Program-made: the position numbers and the translations under genes
The notes under the pieces: model-generated
What the model saw: the letters and a program-made list of their open reading frames with translations, nothing else
Database searches by the model: none
What the model was told of the DNA's origin: nothing
Part shown: positions 34,559-44,446 of the stretch, in pieces
Layout of the letters: every line of letters begins with the position of its first letter
How positions within the stretch are numbered: the first letter of the stretch is position 1
Source of the DNA: an uncultured Poribacteria bacterium
Lineage (GTDB): Bacteria > Poribacteria > WGA-4E > WGA-3G
Reading direction: 5' to 3'
NCBI GenBank assembly: GCA_951828515.1
Contig: OX639992.1
Coordinates: 1,952,008-2,016,007, forward strand
DNA length: 64,000 nucleotides

Positions 34559-34730
34559 GTGAAATATTCTCTGTCCTTCGACGACACCATAGCGTCTACT
34601 GAAAGCATGAGTTTGATGTCACATCTTTTAACATCAAGTAAGGCAATACGGTTTACATCCTCTACTATTAAAAACGGGTTTCAAGTCAGAAAAGGTGCAA
34701 CATGGAAAAAAATTGTATATCTGACTATGA
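34559..34730 (-). pseudogene. Deletion scar of a sigma-propeller paralogue
   Basis: Bases 34559-34601 match the last coding bases of the fusion gene (28153-28195) with 6 mismatches in 43. On the gene strand they translate to SRRYGVVEGQRIFH against NRLYSIVKGQGIFH. Bases 34643-34730 match that gene's upstream region (31090-31170). Only about 40 bp separate them, where the real gene has about 2.9 kb. This is what remains after internal deletion of a second copy. Confidence 0.8.
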
Positions 34731-34895
34731 AATGTTGCGAAGGGAGACTAACTTTCACGGAGGCTTCACGGAGGTTTTTACGGACGTAGGCGTGACGTGG
34801 GTCGCCAAAATGCGTTATACTGTCTCTCCGTGAAAAACGAATGTGAAAACAGGATTAACGTATTGTATCGGTGTTTTTATGGTAGATTTACAGGA

Positions 34896-35031
34896 GGCGA
34901 GGTTAATGAAGATTAAGAATTTAATTCGGTAATTTCCTAATGAGATCCGGTGCGGTTGCAAACCGCACCTACCGGGTCTGAGGGAACATAGAATTACCGA
35001 AATATTTATTTAAACCTCATCAAACCTCGCC
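34896..35031. repeat. 115-bp MITE inserted inside a hairpin repeat
   Basis: The element at 34906-35020 has imperfect inverted ends of about 28 bp (ATGAAGATTAAGAATTTAAT and the complement of its right end) and a central palindrome at 34949-34969. It splits the hairpin GGCGAGGTT (34896-34904) from AACCTCGCC (35023-35031). Removing it restores a 9-bp stem with loop ACA. No target duplication is evident. Confidence 0.75.
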
Positions 35032-35092
35032 AGCGAAGGAGAGACGTTTTGTATTTTGAGAGCATCCACAGACTTTCGGGTTTTACCATAAT

Positions 35093-36961
35093 TTACCGGT
35101 GGAATCGACGTTCCAATTCATCGCGTCCCATCTCGACGATGATAGGACGTGAGTGCGGACAATTGAACGGGAGTTTCGCCTCGGAGAGTTCCTTGATGAG
35201 GTTTATCATCTCTTTGGTATCCAATGTGTCCCCGGCTTTAACGGCCGATTTGCAGGCGAGTGTTATCAAGGCGTTATCGATCGCCTCTGGGATTTGCACG
35301 TCGGTATGGGGTGCTTCGGGAAGTTTGTCAAGCAGATCGGTGACGGTTTGCGCGGCGATGCGGGTCGGTAATGGCGATGGAATCGCACGAATTAGGATAG
35401 TATTGCCACCGAACTCCTCCAGATCGAAGCCGAGTTTCTTGAAGAGGTCGCTGTGAATTTTGAGGACTCCAAGCTGCTGCGGTGTAACTTCTAAAGTTAC
35501 CGGCAGTAGCAATCCCTGCACAGGAATCCCATCGGTTTCCACTTGGTTAACGAAACGTTCATAAAGGACGCGTTCGGCAGCGACGTGTTGGTCGATGAAG
35601 AAGATTTTATCTCCCGCCTCAACGATAATATAGGTTTTAAAGAGGTTCGCCTTGAGTTGGACATTCTCAAAGTCGAGTAGACTGAGACTTGCATCATCAG
35701 GCATTCGCTGCTGCGGTGGCTGCACAACAATCTCGGTAGGTGTAGACGGCGTATGCGCCTCCGAAGTCTGATCCGTGTCTTCCGTCTCCTGTGATGTGAC
35801 AGACGGTGTTTGCATGCGCTGCGGTTGTGGAATAGGCGTTGTCCGTTGCCCTCTCCCAACAACGGTTGGGGACCCCGGCGTGGAAATCCGTTGTGATAGG
35901 TTTGTATCGCGCCTTTCAGTGTCTCCTTCGGATTGCGTCGATTCAATGGGGGTCTCAATTTTGGGGATATATTTCGCCCTATGGACAGCGTCACGCAGCA
36001 TCCGGACGACACCGCTATAAATCGTGCGCTCGTTCCGAAAACGCACCTCGATTTTGGCGGGATGCACATTTACATCAACCGTCTCCGGTTCCAGCGTTAG
36101 GAAAAGCAGAGCAACAGGCTGCCTGTCCTTGGCAACCATCGCGTTGAGTGCTTCTGTCAATGCGGCACCGATGATACGGCTGCGTATGGGTCGCTGATTG
36201 AGGAAAAAGAGTTGATACTCGCGATTCGGCTTCGTAAATTCGGGTTTACCGAGTAGACCGTACATCTTCAAGTCAGGTAGTTCCTCTGTAAATTCGATGA
36301 GGTTTTCGGCGAACTCTCTACCGTAGAGGAGACGCACGCGTTCGAGATATGAATCACAGGAACGGACATCAAGTATTGATCTGCCGTTGTGCGTCAGCGA
36401 AAAATGGATATTCGGATGCGCGAGTGCCGCCCATGTCACCTGATTTGTGATATGGTTCATCTCGGTCGTATCGGTTTTGAGGAATTTCAGGCGTGCGGGG
36501 ACATTATAAAAAAGGTTGTTAATTGACATGTGGGTGCCGGGGGAACATCCGCTCTCTTGCACAGAACGGAAAACGCCACCTTCAACGTCCACCTTTGTTC
36601 CCTCAAGGGCATCAGCGGTGCGGGTGAGGAGTTCAAATTGCGATACGGAGGCGATACTTGCCAGAGCCTCGCCGCGGAACCCAAAGGTTTGAATACGCTC
36701 AAGGTCCTCTATACGCCCCACTTTGCTCGTCGCGTGGCGTTCCAAAGCGAGAAGTGCGTCCTCGCGTTCCATACCGACACCGTTATCAGACACGCGGATG
36801 AGCCGTTTCCCGCCTGCCCGAATTTCGACGCGGATCGAGGTGCTTTCTGCATCTATAGCGTTTTCAATAAGTTCTTTGACGACGGATGCAGGACGCTCGA
36901 CGACCTCGCCTGCGGCGATCTTATTGGCAACATCTGCGGAGAGTATTTTAATTTTTGCCAT
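35093..36961 (-). CDS. mutL: DNA mismatch repair protein MutL
   Basis: A 622-residue MutL, the ATPase that links mismatch recognition to strand removal. GHKL ATPase motifs are clear: ELIENAIDAES, DNGVGM and GFRGEALASI, with the signature GVFRSVQESGCSPGT nearby. The C-terminal domain includes the endonuclease-type DQHVAAERVLYE (compare DQHA..E....E) and CPHSRP, so it may nick DNA. The usual A of DQHA is V here. The long Pro/Thr-rich linker (about 350-420) is typical. The ATG is directly preceded by CCGTAAGGTAAAATTAAAAT, the end of the repeat at 36962-37075. No mutS is in the window. Confidence 0.95.
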   Translation of the reverse strand: MAKIKILSADVANKIAAGEVVERPASVVKELIENAIDAESTSIRVEIRAGGKRLIRVSDNGVGMEREDALLALERHATSKVGRIEDLERIQTFGFRGEALASIASVSQFELLTRTADALEGTKVDVEGGVFRSVQESGCSPGTHMSINNLFYNVPARLKFLKTDTTEMNHITNQVTWAALAHPNIHFSLTHNGRSILDVRSCDSYLERVRLLYGREFAENLIEFTEELPDLKMYGLLGKPEFTKPNREYQLFFLNQRPIRSRIIGAALTEALNAMVAKDRQPVALLFLTLEPETVDVNVHPAKIEVRFRNERTIYSGVVRMLRDAVHRAKYIPKIETPIESTQSEGDTERRDTNLSQRISTPGSPTVVGRGQRTTPIPQPQRMQTPSVTSQETEDTDQTSEAHTPSTPTEIVVQPPQQRMPDDASLSLLDFENVQLKANLFKTYIIVEAGDKIFFIDQHVAAERVLYERFVNQVETDGIPVQGLLLPVTLEVTPQQLGVLKIHSDLFKKLGFDLEEFGGNTILIRAIPSPLPTRIAAQTVTDLLDKLPEAPHTDVQIPEAIDNALITLACKSAVKAGDTLDTKEMINLIKELSEAKLPFNCPHSRPIIVEMGRDELERRFHR

Positions 36962-37075
36962 ATTTTAATTTTACCTTACGGATTTTTAATTTTACCTTGC
37001 GGGTCGATCACGGAGGTTAGGACTTTCTTCTGCCTTCCCGTAGACCCGCTCTCCATTACATTACGAGCTACGCAC
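36962..37075 (-). repeat. Start-proximal repeat upstream of mutL, with duplicated end unit
   Basis: On the mutL strand it runs from TAGCTCGTAATGTAATGGAG through CCTCCGTGATCGACCCGCAA to a doubled end unit of the form AATCCG(C/T)AAGGTAAAATTAAA. The same doubling occurs before the SNF2 gene. Confidence 0.75.
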
Positions 37076-37104
37076 TTGGGTGTCAGGCACCAAGAGAAAA
37101 AACA

Positions 37105-39147
37105 TCAACACTGATACAAGTAACAGTGGCATGAATGCGTCTGTGTAAAATTGATTGCGTCCGGATATTCGTCTTTACACACGGGCATCACTTCCGAGCA
37201 ACGTGGATGAAAATGACACCCCACTGGACGATTGATTGGCGAAGGCACGTCCCCCTCCAACCGAATTTTTTCAACACCCGTCTGCTCATCCATCTTCGGT
37301 ACGGCGGAGAGGAGTGCACGTGTATAAGGATGCTTGGGTGAATCGAAAATCTCCTCTGTTGTTCCACGCTCAACGATTCGACCGAGATACATCACTGCTA
37401 CTTCATCCGCAAAGTACTCAACAACGGCAAGGTTATGCGTGATGAAGAGGTAGGTGAGATTAAAATCAACCTGTAGCGATCTCAACAGATTTAGTATTTG
37501 CGCTTGCACGGATACATCTAACGCGCTGGTAGCCTCGTCACAGACAATGAACTCCGGATCGACGGCGAGGCACCGTGCGATGCCGATACGCTGTCTTTGA
37601 CCACCGGAAAATTCGTGTGGATAGCGGGTTACCATATCTGGAGATAAGCCAACACGACGCATCAATTCTGCGACTCTCGCCCGTCGTTCTTCGTCGGATG
37701 CGCCAATACCGTGTGCCTGCATCCCCTCCTGAATAATAGCACCAACAGGCATCCGCGGGTTAAGGGAGGCGTAGGGGTCTTGGAAGATAATTTGCATTCT
37801 CTTCCGATACGGATGCATTAGTTGACGGGTGGTCGTAGCGATATTAGCACCATCATAAACAATGTCGCCTTCAACAGGCACACCCAATCGGAGAATAGCT
37901 TTACCGAAGGAGGTCTTGCCGGATCCAGATTCACCGACGAGTGCGAGCGTTTTGCCGCTCGGAATATCAAGCGTAACATTATCAACGGCGTAAACATAAC
38001 CGACTGTCCGTTTGAAGATGCCCTTCTGAATAGGGTAGTGGACACACAGATCCTTCACCTGAAGTTGAGGATGCGACGCTGTCGGTTGTTCTGAAGACTC
38101 TTCATTTTTTTTGTTAACCGTTGTTTCAAGTTCAAGTCTCGTAGTTGAAGCCCTGGTAGAATTAAACGGCGGTTCAGGATTGTAAAGATGACAAGCGATA
38201 TTGTGTTCGCTGCCGTTGACAGCGTGTAACGTCGGAACAATGTTGTCGCATCCGTCCATGACTTTAGGACACCGATCAGCAAATCGACAACCGTCATTAT
38301 ACTCGGTTGCTTTCGGGACTCTACCGGTAATCGTGTGCAACTTCGTTCCGCGTTTATCTCGCGCCGGTGTCGATTCGAGAAGTTTTACCGTATAAGGGTG
38401 CTGCGGCGTTTCGTAGAGTTGTTCCCACGTCCCCATCTCAGCAATCTTTCCGGCGTACATAACAGCAACTCGGTCAGCGACGTTGGCGACGACCCCCAAA
38501 TCATGCGTAATTAGGAGGACTGCCATCTGCAATTCTTGCTGGAGACGTTGGATAAGTTCAAGGATCTGTGCCTGTATGGTGACATCGAGCGCGGTTGTCG
38601 GTTCATCGGCGATAAGGAGTCCCGGACGACAGGAGAGTGCCATAGCAATCATGACACGCTGTTTCATACCGCCAGACATTTGGTGTGGATATTCGTTGTA
38701 ACGGGCGGCAGGTTCTGGAATGCCGACGAGGTCGAGCATCTCAATTGCCGCATTCCTTGCAGCGGAACCATGAAGGTCTTGATGTTCCTGGATTGCCTCT
38801 GAAATCTGGTTACCGATGGTGAAAACAGGGTTGAGACTGGTCATCGGTTCTTGGAATATCATGGCGATGTCGTTGCCTTGGATCTTCCGCTTCTCAACCT
38901 CAGACAAGCGTACGATGTCTTGCCCCTTATAATAGATAGCACCATCGGCAATGAACCCAGCAGGTTGCGCAATGAGCTGAATTATAGAGAGCGCGGTGAC
39001 GCTTTTACCACAACCGGACTCCCCGACGAGCGCGAAAATTTCGTTCGCTTTGATGTCAAAAGAGATGCCGTCAACGGCACGAGCAAGTCCTTCGGGAGTG
39101 CGAAAATAGGTTTTGAGGTTCTGTACGCTAAGCAATGTGTCGTCCAT
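37105..39147 (-). CDS. Fused dipeptide/oligopeptide ABC transporter ATPase
   Basis: A protein of about 680 residues containing two complete ABC ATPase domains in tandem (DppD-DppF/GsiA arrangement). Walker A motifs are GESGCGKS and GESGSGKT; ABC signatures include MSGGMKQR and FSGGQRQR. Each half ends in the cysteine-containing oligopeptide domain (CRFADRCPKVMDGCDN and CHFHPRCSEVMPVC). MDDTLLSVQNLKTYF at 39147 is the natural start; the ORF extends 30 codons further. No permease or binding protein is adjacent, so the rest of the importer must lie elsewhere. Confidence 0.93.
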   Translation of the reverse strand: MDDTLLSVQNLKTYFRTPEGLARAVDGISFDIKANEIFALVGESGCGKSVTALSIIQLIAQPAGFIADGAIYYKGQDIVRLSEVEKRKIQGNDIAMIFQEPMTSLNPVFTIGNQISEAIQEHQDLHGSAARNAAIEMLDLVGIPEPAARYNEYPHQMSGGMKQRVMIAMALSCRPGLLIADEPTTALDVTIQAQILELIQRLQQELQMAVLLITHDLGVVANVADRVAVMYAGKIAEMGTWEQLYETPQHPYTVKLLESTPARDKRGTKLHTITGRVPKATEYNDGCRFADRCPKVMDGCDNIVPTLHAVNGSEHNIACHLYNPEPPFNSTRASTTRLELETTVNKKNEESSEQPTASHPQLQVKDLCVHYPIQKGIFKRTVGYVYAVDNVTLDIPSGKTLALVGESGSGKTSFGKAILRLGVPVEGDIVYDGANIATTTRQLMHPYRKRMQIIFQDPYASLNPRMPVGAIIQEGMQAHGIGASDEERRARVAELMRRVGLSPDMVTRYPHEFSGGQRQRIGIARCLAVDPEFIVCDEATSALDVSVQAQILNLLRSLQVDFNLTYLFITHNLAVVEYFADEVAVMYLGRIVERGTTEEIFDSPKHPYTRALLSAVPKMDEQTGVEKIRLEGDVPSPINRPVGCHFHPRCSEVMPVCKDEYPDAINFTQTHSCHCYLYQC

Positions 39148-39303
39148 GAGATTACTATAGCACAGAATTTTGTGAGAGTCAACGGAAATTGAGAAAAGAA
39201 ATAAGAGTTGATTTTTTCTTAAATTTGGGGTATACATAAGGAAGGAGAAAATAAGTAGCGCGCGTAATAGGGACTTACGTTATTACCAGCAGGAGACACA
39301 ATT

Positions 39304-40320
39304 ATGGTAGCACAGCGTTTTTTGACGGCAGAGCAAGGCGTTGAACAACTTCTGAAAGCAACGCCACCCCTCCATTTCAATGGGACGACAAAAACGGAGT
39401 GGCAAGAATGGAGAAGAAGATTCCGACGGAACCTCGTCAAGGACTTGGGACCTTCGCCGGAAGCATTGCCATTGGAAGTTGAAGTCTTAGAGGAGATAAA
39501 GCGGGACGGTTACACACGGAAAAAGATAATCTTTAACCCAGATCCATTTTCTTCAATCCCAGCGTATGTTTTAATTCCAGAAAGTGCAAGTGCGAAGAAT
39601 CCAGCACCGGCAGTATTATGTGCACACGGACACGGAGTTGGCAAAGACGGGGCAGTCGGGATTGTGGAGGACTACCAGAAACAGTACGCAGTGGAATTGG
39701 CGAGGCGCGGTTTTGTTACATTAGCACCCGACTGGCGGTGCTTCGGTGAACGAAAAGACAGAGACGAGTGGGTGCGCCGTCCCAGTCGCGATGGATGCAA
39801 CGTTGCTTATCTCGCATACGGGTACTTCGGTTATCAACTGATGCAACTGAATATCTCAGACGGACAACGGTGTCTGGACTATCTCCAGTCGCTCCCCGAA
39901 GTTGATGCGCGCCGTTTAGGCTGCATGGGATGTTCGTTCGGCGGCACGATGACGACCTATATTTCTGCTCTGGATCAGCGGGTAAAGGCATCAGTCATCG
40001 TCTGTTACCTCAGCACATTGACGGATGCATTAAATGACAGGGGACGTGGGAATACGTGCGGTTCACAGTTTATGTTCGGGCTTAGGAAAGCCGGTGATAT
40101 CTCAGACGTAGCCGGACTCATTGCTCCGCGAGCATGCATGGTGCAGATCGGTTCCGACGATACATGTTTTATCGAGTCAGACGCTTTAGCGGCGTTCGGA
40201 CAACTCGAGAACATCTACGCAGCATCAGGGCAACGTGACCGATTGGTGTTGGATCACTTTCAGGGTGAACACGAGATTGATTTGGAAACCGGGATTACGT
40301 TCTTAGAGACGCAGTTGTGA
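39304..40320 (+). CDS. Alpha/beta-hydrolase, acetyl xylan esterase-like
   Basis: A 338-residue alpha/beta-hydrolase resembling bacterial acetyl xylan esterases and DUF-type sugar esterases. The nucleophile elbow is GCSFGG (about 218), the acid is plausibly in GSDDTCFIESDAL (about 285), and the histidine in GEHEIDLETG (about 320). CAHGHGVGKDG is the oxyanion-region motif. No signal peptide is evident. AGGAGACACAATT precedes the ATG. It stands alone, divergent from the ABC ATPase gene and facing lysA. Confidence 0.85.
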   Translation: MVAQRFLTAEQGVEQLLKATPPLHFNGTTKTEWQEWRRRFRRNLVKDLGPSPEALPLEVEVLEEIKRDGYTRKKIIFNPDPFSSIPAYVLIPESASAKNPAPAVLCAHGHGVGKDGAVGIVEDYQKQYAVELARRGFVTLAPDWRCFGERKDRDEWVRRPSRDGCNVAYLAYGYFGYQLMQLNISDGQRCLDYLQSLPEVDARRLGCMGCSFGGTMTTYISALDQRVKASVIVCYLSTLTDALNDRGRGNTCGSQFMFGLRKAGDISDVAGLIAPRACMVQIGSDDTCFIESDALAAFGQLENIYAASGQRDRLVLDHFQGEHEIDLETGITFLETQL

Positions 40321-40357
40321 GGATAGCCATCAGGACGGATTTTTTTATTCCGCACGC

Positions 40358-41605
<1,248 letters not shown>

Positions 41606-41623
41606 TTATTCCTATCATTTAGA

Positions 41624-42769
41624 CTAATATTCGCGTTTGTGCCAGTCGTCTTCAAAGAGGTTGAATGAACCTTCACGATATGGATGTTCAGTGATGAGGT
41701 CTTCATTCAACTCCATACCGAGTCCAGGTCCATTGGGCAAACTAAAATAGCCGTCAATGACTTCGGGACACCCGGTGGCAGCCTCTTTTACCCACGCTTC
41801 AGAGAAATCGTTGAAATGTTCCTGAATTTTAAAGTTAGTGGTACCCGCAGCAAAGTGCAAGGCAGTTGCTGTGGAGACGGGTCCACCGACGTTATGCGGT
41901 GCTACCGTCATATAACACATATCGCCCATCGCCGCGATCTTCTTGGTTTCCAAGAATCCACCTGTCTGGGTAATGTCAGGCTGTAGGATATCCGCCGCCT
42001 GTAAGTTAATCAATTCTCGGTATTCATACTTGTTGTGGAGCCGCTCCCCCGTAGCAACTGGGAGATTAATCTTTTCAGCAGCTTTTGCGAGTGCAGCGAT
42101 GTTATCCGGCGGCACAGGTTCCTCAACCCAACTCGGTTGGAATTTCTCCAATTCTGCAGAAATTTCGATTGCCATATACGGACTAAACCGCCCGTGCATC
42201 TCAACAAGAATTTCGACATCAGGTCCGACAGCATCACGTACCGCTTCAACGAGCCCAACAGACTTTAACTTCTCCTCATAAGAGAGTTCATAATAGCCAG
42301 CACCGAACGGATCGAATTTGAGTGCCCGATAGCCTTTTTCAAGGACACGTTTGGCGGCGGCGTGAAATTCTTCCGGTGAACGTTCAACACGATACCAGCC
42401 GTTGGCATACGCTTTGATTTTATCCCGGCAGGCTCCGCCGAGTAAGCGGTAGACAGGCTGGTTTAGTGCTTTACCGACAATGTCCCAGCATGCGATTTCA
42501 ATAACGCTGATACCGGTTGCAACAATTTCACCGGCGCGACCATAATCGTCGCGGAACAGACGTTGATAGAGGTCCTCGGTGTTGAATGGATCGCTTCCGA
42601 TGACATGCCGTCGTTTCGCACCATCAATATAGGCAACGAGCGCGTCTGTACGGTTGTTCATCCGCACTTCACTGACACCAGTTAAGCCTTCGTCGGTTTC
42701 AACTTTCACGAACGTTAGATTGCGCCAACTGGTTCCCATGACAAGGGTTTTGACATCTGTAATTTTCAT
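41624..42769 (-). CDS. Enolase-superfamily (MR-MLE) galactonate-dehydratase-like enzyme
   Basis: A 381-residue MR-MLE enzyme of the galactonate dehydratase/mandelate racemase type. Active-site pieces are KFDPFGAGY, the metal-ligand region VEMHGRFSPYMAIE, WVEEPVPPDN, ATGERLHNKYEYREL and the HNVGGPVSTATALHFA histidine area. It shares its opening MKITDVKT with the first MR-MLE gene but differs in the specificity loops. It is followed by lysA. ATG 42769 is preceded by TAAGGTCCATAATTAAAAA, another copy of the start-proximal sequence. Confidence 0.87.
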   Translation of the reverse strand: MKITDVKTLVMGTSWRNLTFVKVETDEGLTGVSEVRMNNRTDALVAYIDGAKRRHVIGSDPFNTEDLYQRLFRDDYGRAGEIVATGISVIEIACWDIVGKALNQPVYRLLGGACRDKIKAYANGWYRVERSPEEFHAAAKRVLEKGYRALKFDPFGAGYYELSYEEKLKSVGLVEAVRDAVGPDVEILVEMHGRFSPYMAIEISAELEKFQPSWVEEPVPPDNIAALAKAAEKINLPVATGERLHNKYEYRELINLQAADILQPDITQTGGFLETKKIAAMGDMCYMTVAPHNVGGPVSTATALHFAAGTTNFKIQEHFNDFSEAWVKEAATGCPEVIDGYFSLPNGPGLGMELNEDLITEHPYREGSFNLFEDDWHKREY

Positions 42770-42826
42770 TTTTTAATTATGGACCTTACTCGCCTGCGCC
42801 GTTATTGCAGGCGGCTTTTGTTAAAA
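42770..42826 (-). repeat. Short start-proximal repeat upstream of the MR-MLE gene
   Basis: On the gene strand: GCCGCCTGCAATAACGGCGC, a short stem-forming core, then AGTAAGGTCCATAATTAAAA directly before the ATG. It is a shorter form of the family at 9610, 11009, 36962, 55944 and 57174. Confidence 0.6.
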
Positions 42827-42869
42827 CCAAGCCCTTGTTGCATCTCAAAGGGCTCAATTAACCTTTTTT

Positions 42870-44240
42870 TTAACTCCTTGCTTCCGCTTCGGAGACGCTG
42901 CGTTGCCCGCTTCTCTGTATGGGTGCAGATTCAATTGTGGGTGCCTCTTCACCAGCCTCTAACATCCGGCGAATGAGCCGCTCCCGCATCACCGCTGTGA
43001 CAATTTCGTGTGATTGCAATTCAATCAGGTTCCGCAACTCGTAGGGATCCGCTTGGAGATCATAGAGATATTGTTCGACATACCGGTCCGATCCAGCATC
43101 TGCACCGCCATTTTTATCGGGGGCATCCACACCATATTTCCAGCGTTGTGTCCGGACGGCACGTCCCACTTGTGCCTCGCTGATCTGGACGAAAACCTCC
43201 TCTTGCCAGTCATCTGTTTCCCCACGTAGCAGGGGTAGAATGGATTTGCCCTGCATCTCACCCGGTACCTCCAAACCTGCGGCATCAAGGAGTGTCGGCG
43301 GGAGATCTACAAGACTCACAAGTTCCTGGACCTGTCCACCACCGATGAATTCGGGTCCGTGGAACGCCGTCGGGACACGGATGGAACTCTCGTGGCATGA
43401 GCGTTTATATTCACCGTTGCGGGTTTTGAAATGACACCCATGGTCAGAAGTGAAAAGAATTACAGTGTTATCCAGCAAGTGAAGGCTCTTAAGGGCATCG
43501 AGAAGTCTGCCGAGTGCTTCATCCAGTCTTTTCACCATACCGTAGTAGCCACCCAAGTGCTGATGCGTCGAACCACCGAGCGCGGCGAGATCCGGGGGTA
43601 TCCATTTCCCAGCGTACCGTTCCCGATATCCGTCCGGCGGTGGGTAATCGTCCAGATGGTTTTGGTGGTGCGGCTCAATGTATGACGTAAAGAGATAAAA
43701 AGGAGAACCCGTTTTATGCCGATCAACGTAACGTATCACCGCATCAGTGAGCGCATCAACACGATAACCGGGGAGGTCTACGGGTTTATTGTCGTTATCG
43801 TAAAGTGTTGTTTGATACGCATCGGAAGTGAATTCAAGGGTGTTGGACGCTAACCAGTAGTCATACCCGCCGCGATGCTCAACTGGTACAGGTCCCGGAC
43901 CGGTGCCGCCGCTATAGAGATGCCACTTACCGATGTATCCAGTGGCATAGCCTGCCTCACCGAAGTGGTGCGCGAGGGTCTTGAGATTGGGCGACAGTGG
44001 GATGCCGTTTCGGAAGCATCCGGTGCGAGTTGCGTATAACCCCGTTTGTAGGCATGAGCGGGCAGGTCCACAGACGGGTTGGCACGTAAAGGATCGGTGG
44101 ACATGTGTCCCGCGTTGTGCCATCCGGTCGAAGTTGGGCATTAAGTCAAGTGGGTTGCCGTGCAAGCCGGAGGTGTCCCACCGCTGCTGGTCGGTGAAAA
44201 AGACGATAACATTCGGTTGATTTGTATCACTTTGTAGCAT
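42870..44240 (-). CDS. Sulfatase (alkaline-phosphatase superfamily)
   Basis: A 456-residue arylsulfatase-type enzyme. The Cys-type formylglycine motif CGPARS occurs in SFTCQPVCGPARSCLQTG (about residue 57). Metal-binding pieces include NVIVFFTDQQRWDT at the N-terminus and TSDHGCHFKTRNGEYK later. No signal peptide is seen, so it looks cytoplasmic. AAGGAAACAGAGAT precedes the ATG. An FGE-like lipoprotein lies 206 bp upstream, with a small palindrome between (44379-44394). Sulfatases need a formylglycine-generating enzyme; see the neighbour entry. The natural substrate is probably a sulfated sugar. Confidence 0.93.
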   Translation of the reverse strand: MLQSDTNQPNVIVFFTDQQRWDTSGLHGNPLDLMPNFDRMAQRGTHVHRSFTCQPVCGPARSCLQTGLYATRTGCFRNGIPLSPNLKTLAHHFGEAGYATGYIGKWHLYSGGTGPGPVPVEHRGGYDYWLASNTLEFTSDAYQTTLYDNDNKPVDLPGYRVDALTDAVIRYVDRHKTGSPFYLFTSYIEPHHQNHLDDYPPPDGYRERYAGKWIPPDLAALGGSTHQHLGGYYGMVKRLDEALGRLLDALKSLHLLDNTVILFTSDHGCHFKTRNGEYKRSCHESSIRVPTAFHGPEFIGGGQVQELVSLVDLPPTLLDAAGLEVPGEMQGKSILPLLRGETDDWQEEVFVQISEAQVGRAVRTQRWKYGVDAPDKNGGADAGSDRYVEQYLYDLQADPYELRNLIELQSHEIVTAVMRERLIRRMLEAGEEAPTIESAPIQRSGQRSVSEAEARS

Positions 44241-44378
44241 ATCTCTGTTTCCTTACTCTCTGTACAAGTTTGGCTTTCCTCATTTTAGAGAATTTTTAGA
44301 TAGATGTCAAGCAAAAAAGTCAGAGACACCAGAGGTATCCAGTTTTCAGTTTTCTACCCATTTTTGCAAGAAGAAATC

Positions 44379-44394
44379 GCGACCGGGAGGTCGC
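44379..44394. repeat. Small palindrome in the sulfatase leader
   Basis: GCGACC-GGGA-GGTCGC, followed by TCCTACAGGA. It lies between the sulfatase and FGE-like genes and could be a processing site or a weak terminator. Confidence 0.4.
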
Positions 44395-44446
44395 TCCTAC
44401 AGGAATGCGTCGGGAAGATAACCTGTAAGGGGCACACCACATCCCC

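Noticed and set aside
35497-36069. A 190-residue ORF inside mutL
   Set aside because: Alternative frame of MutL with no motif and no ribosome-binding site.
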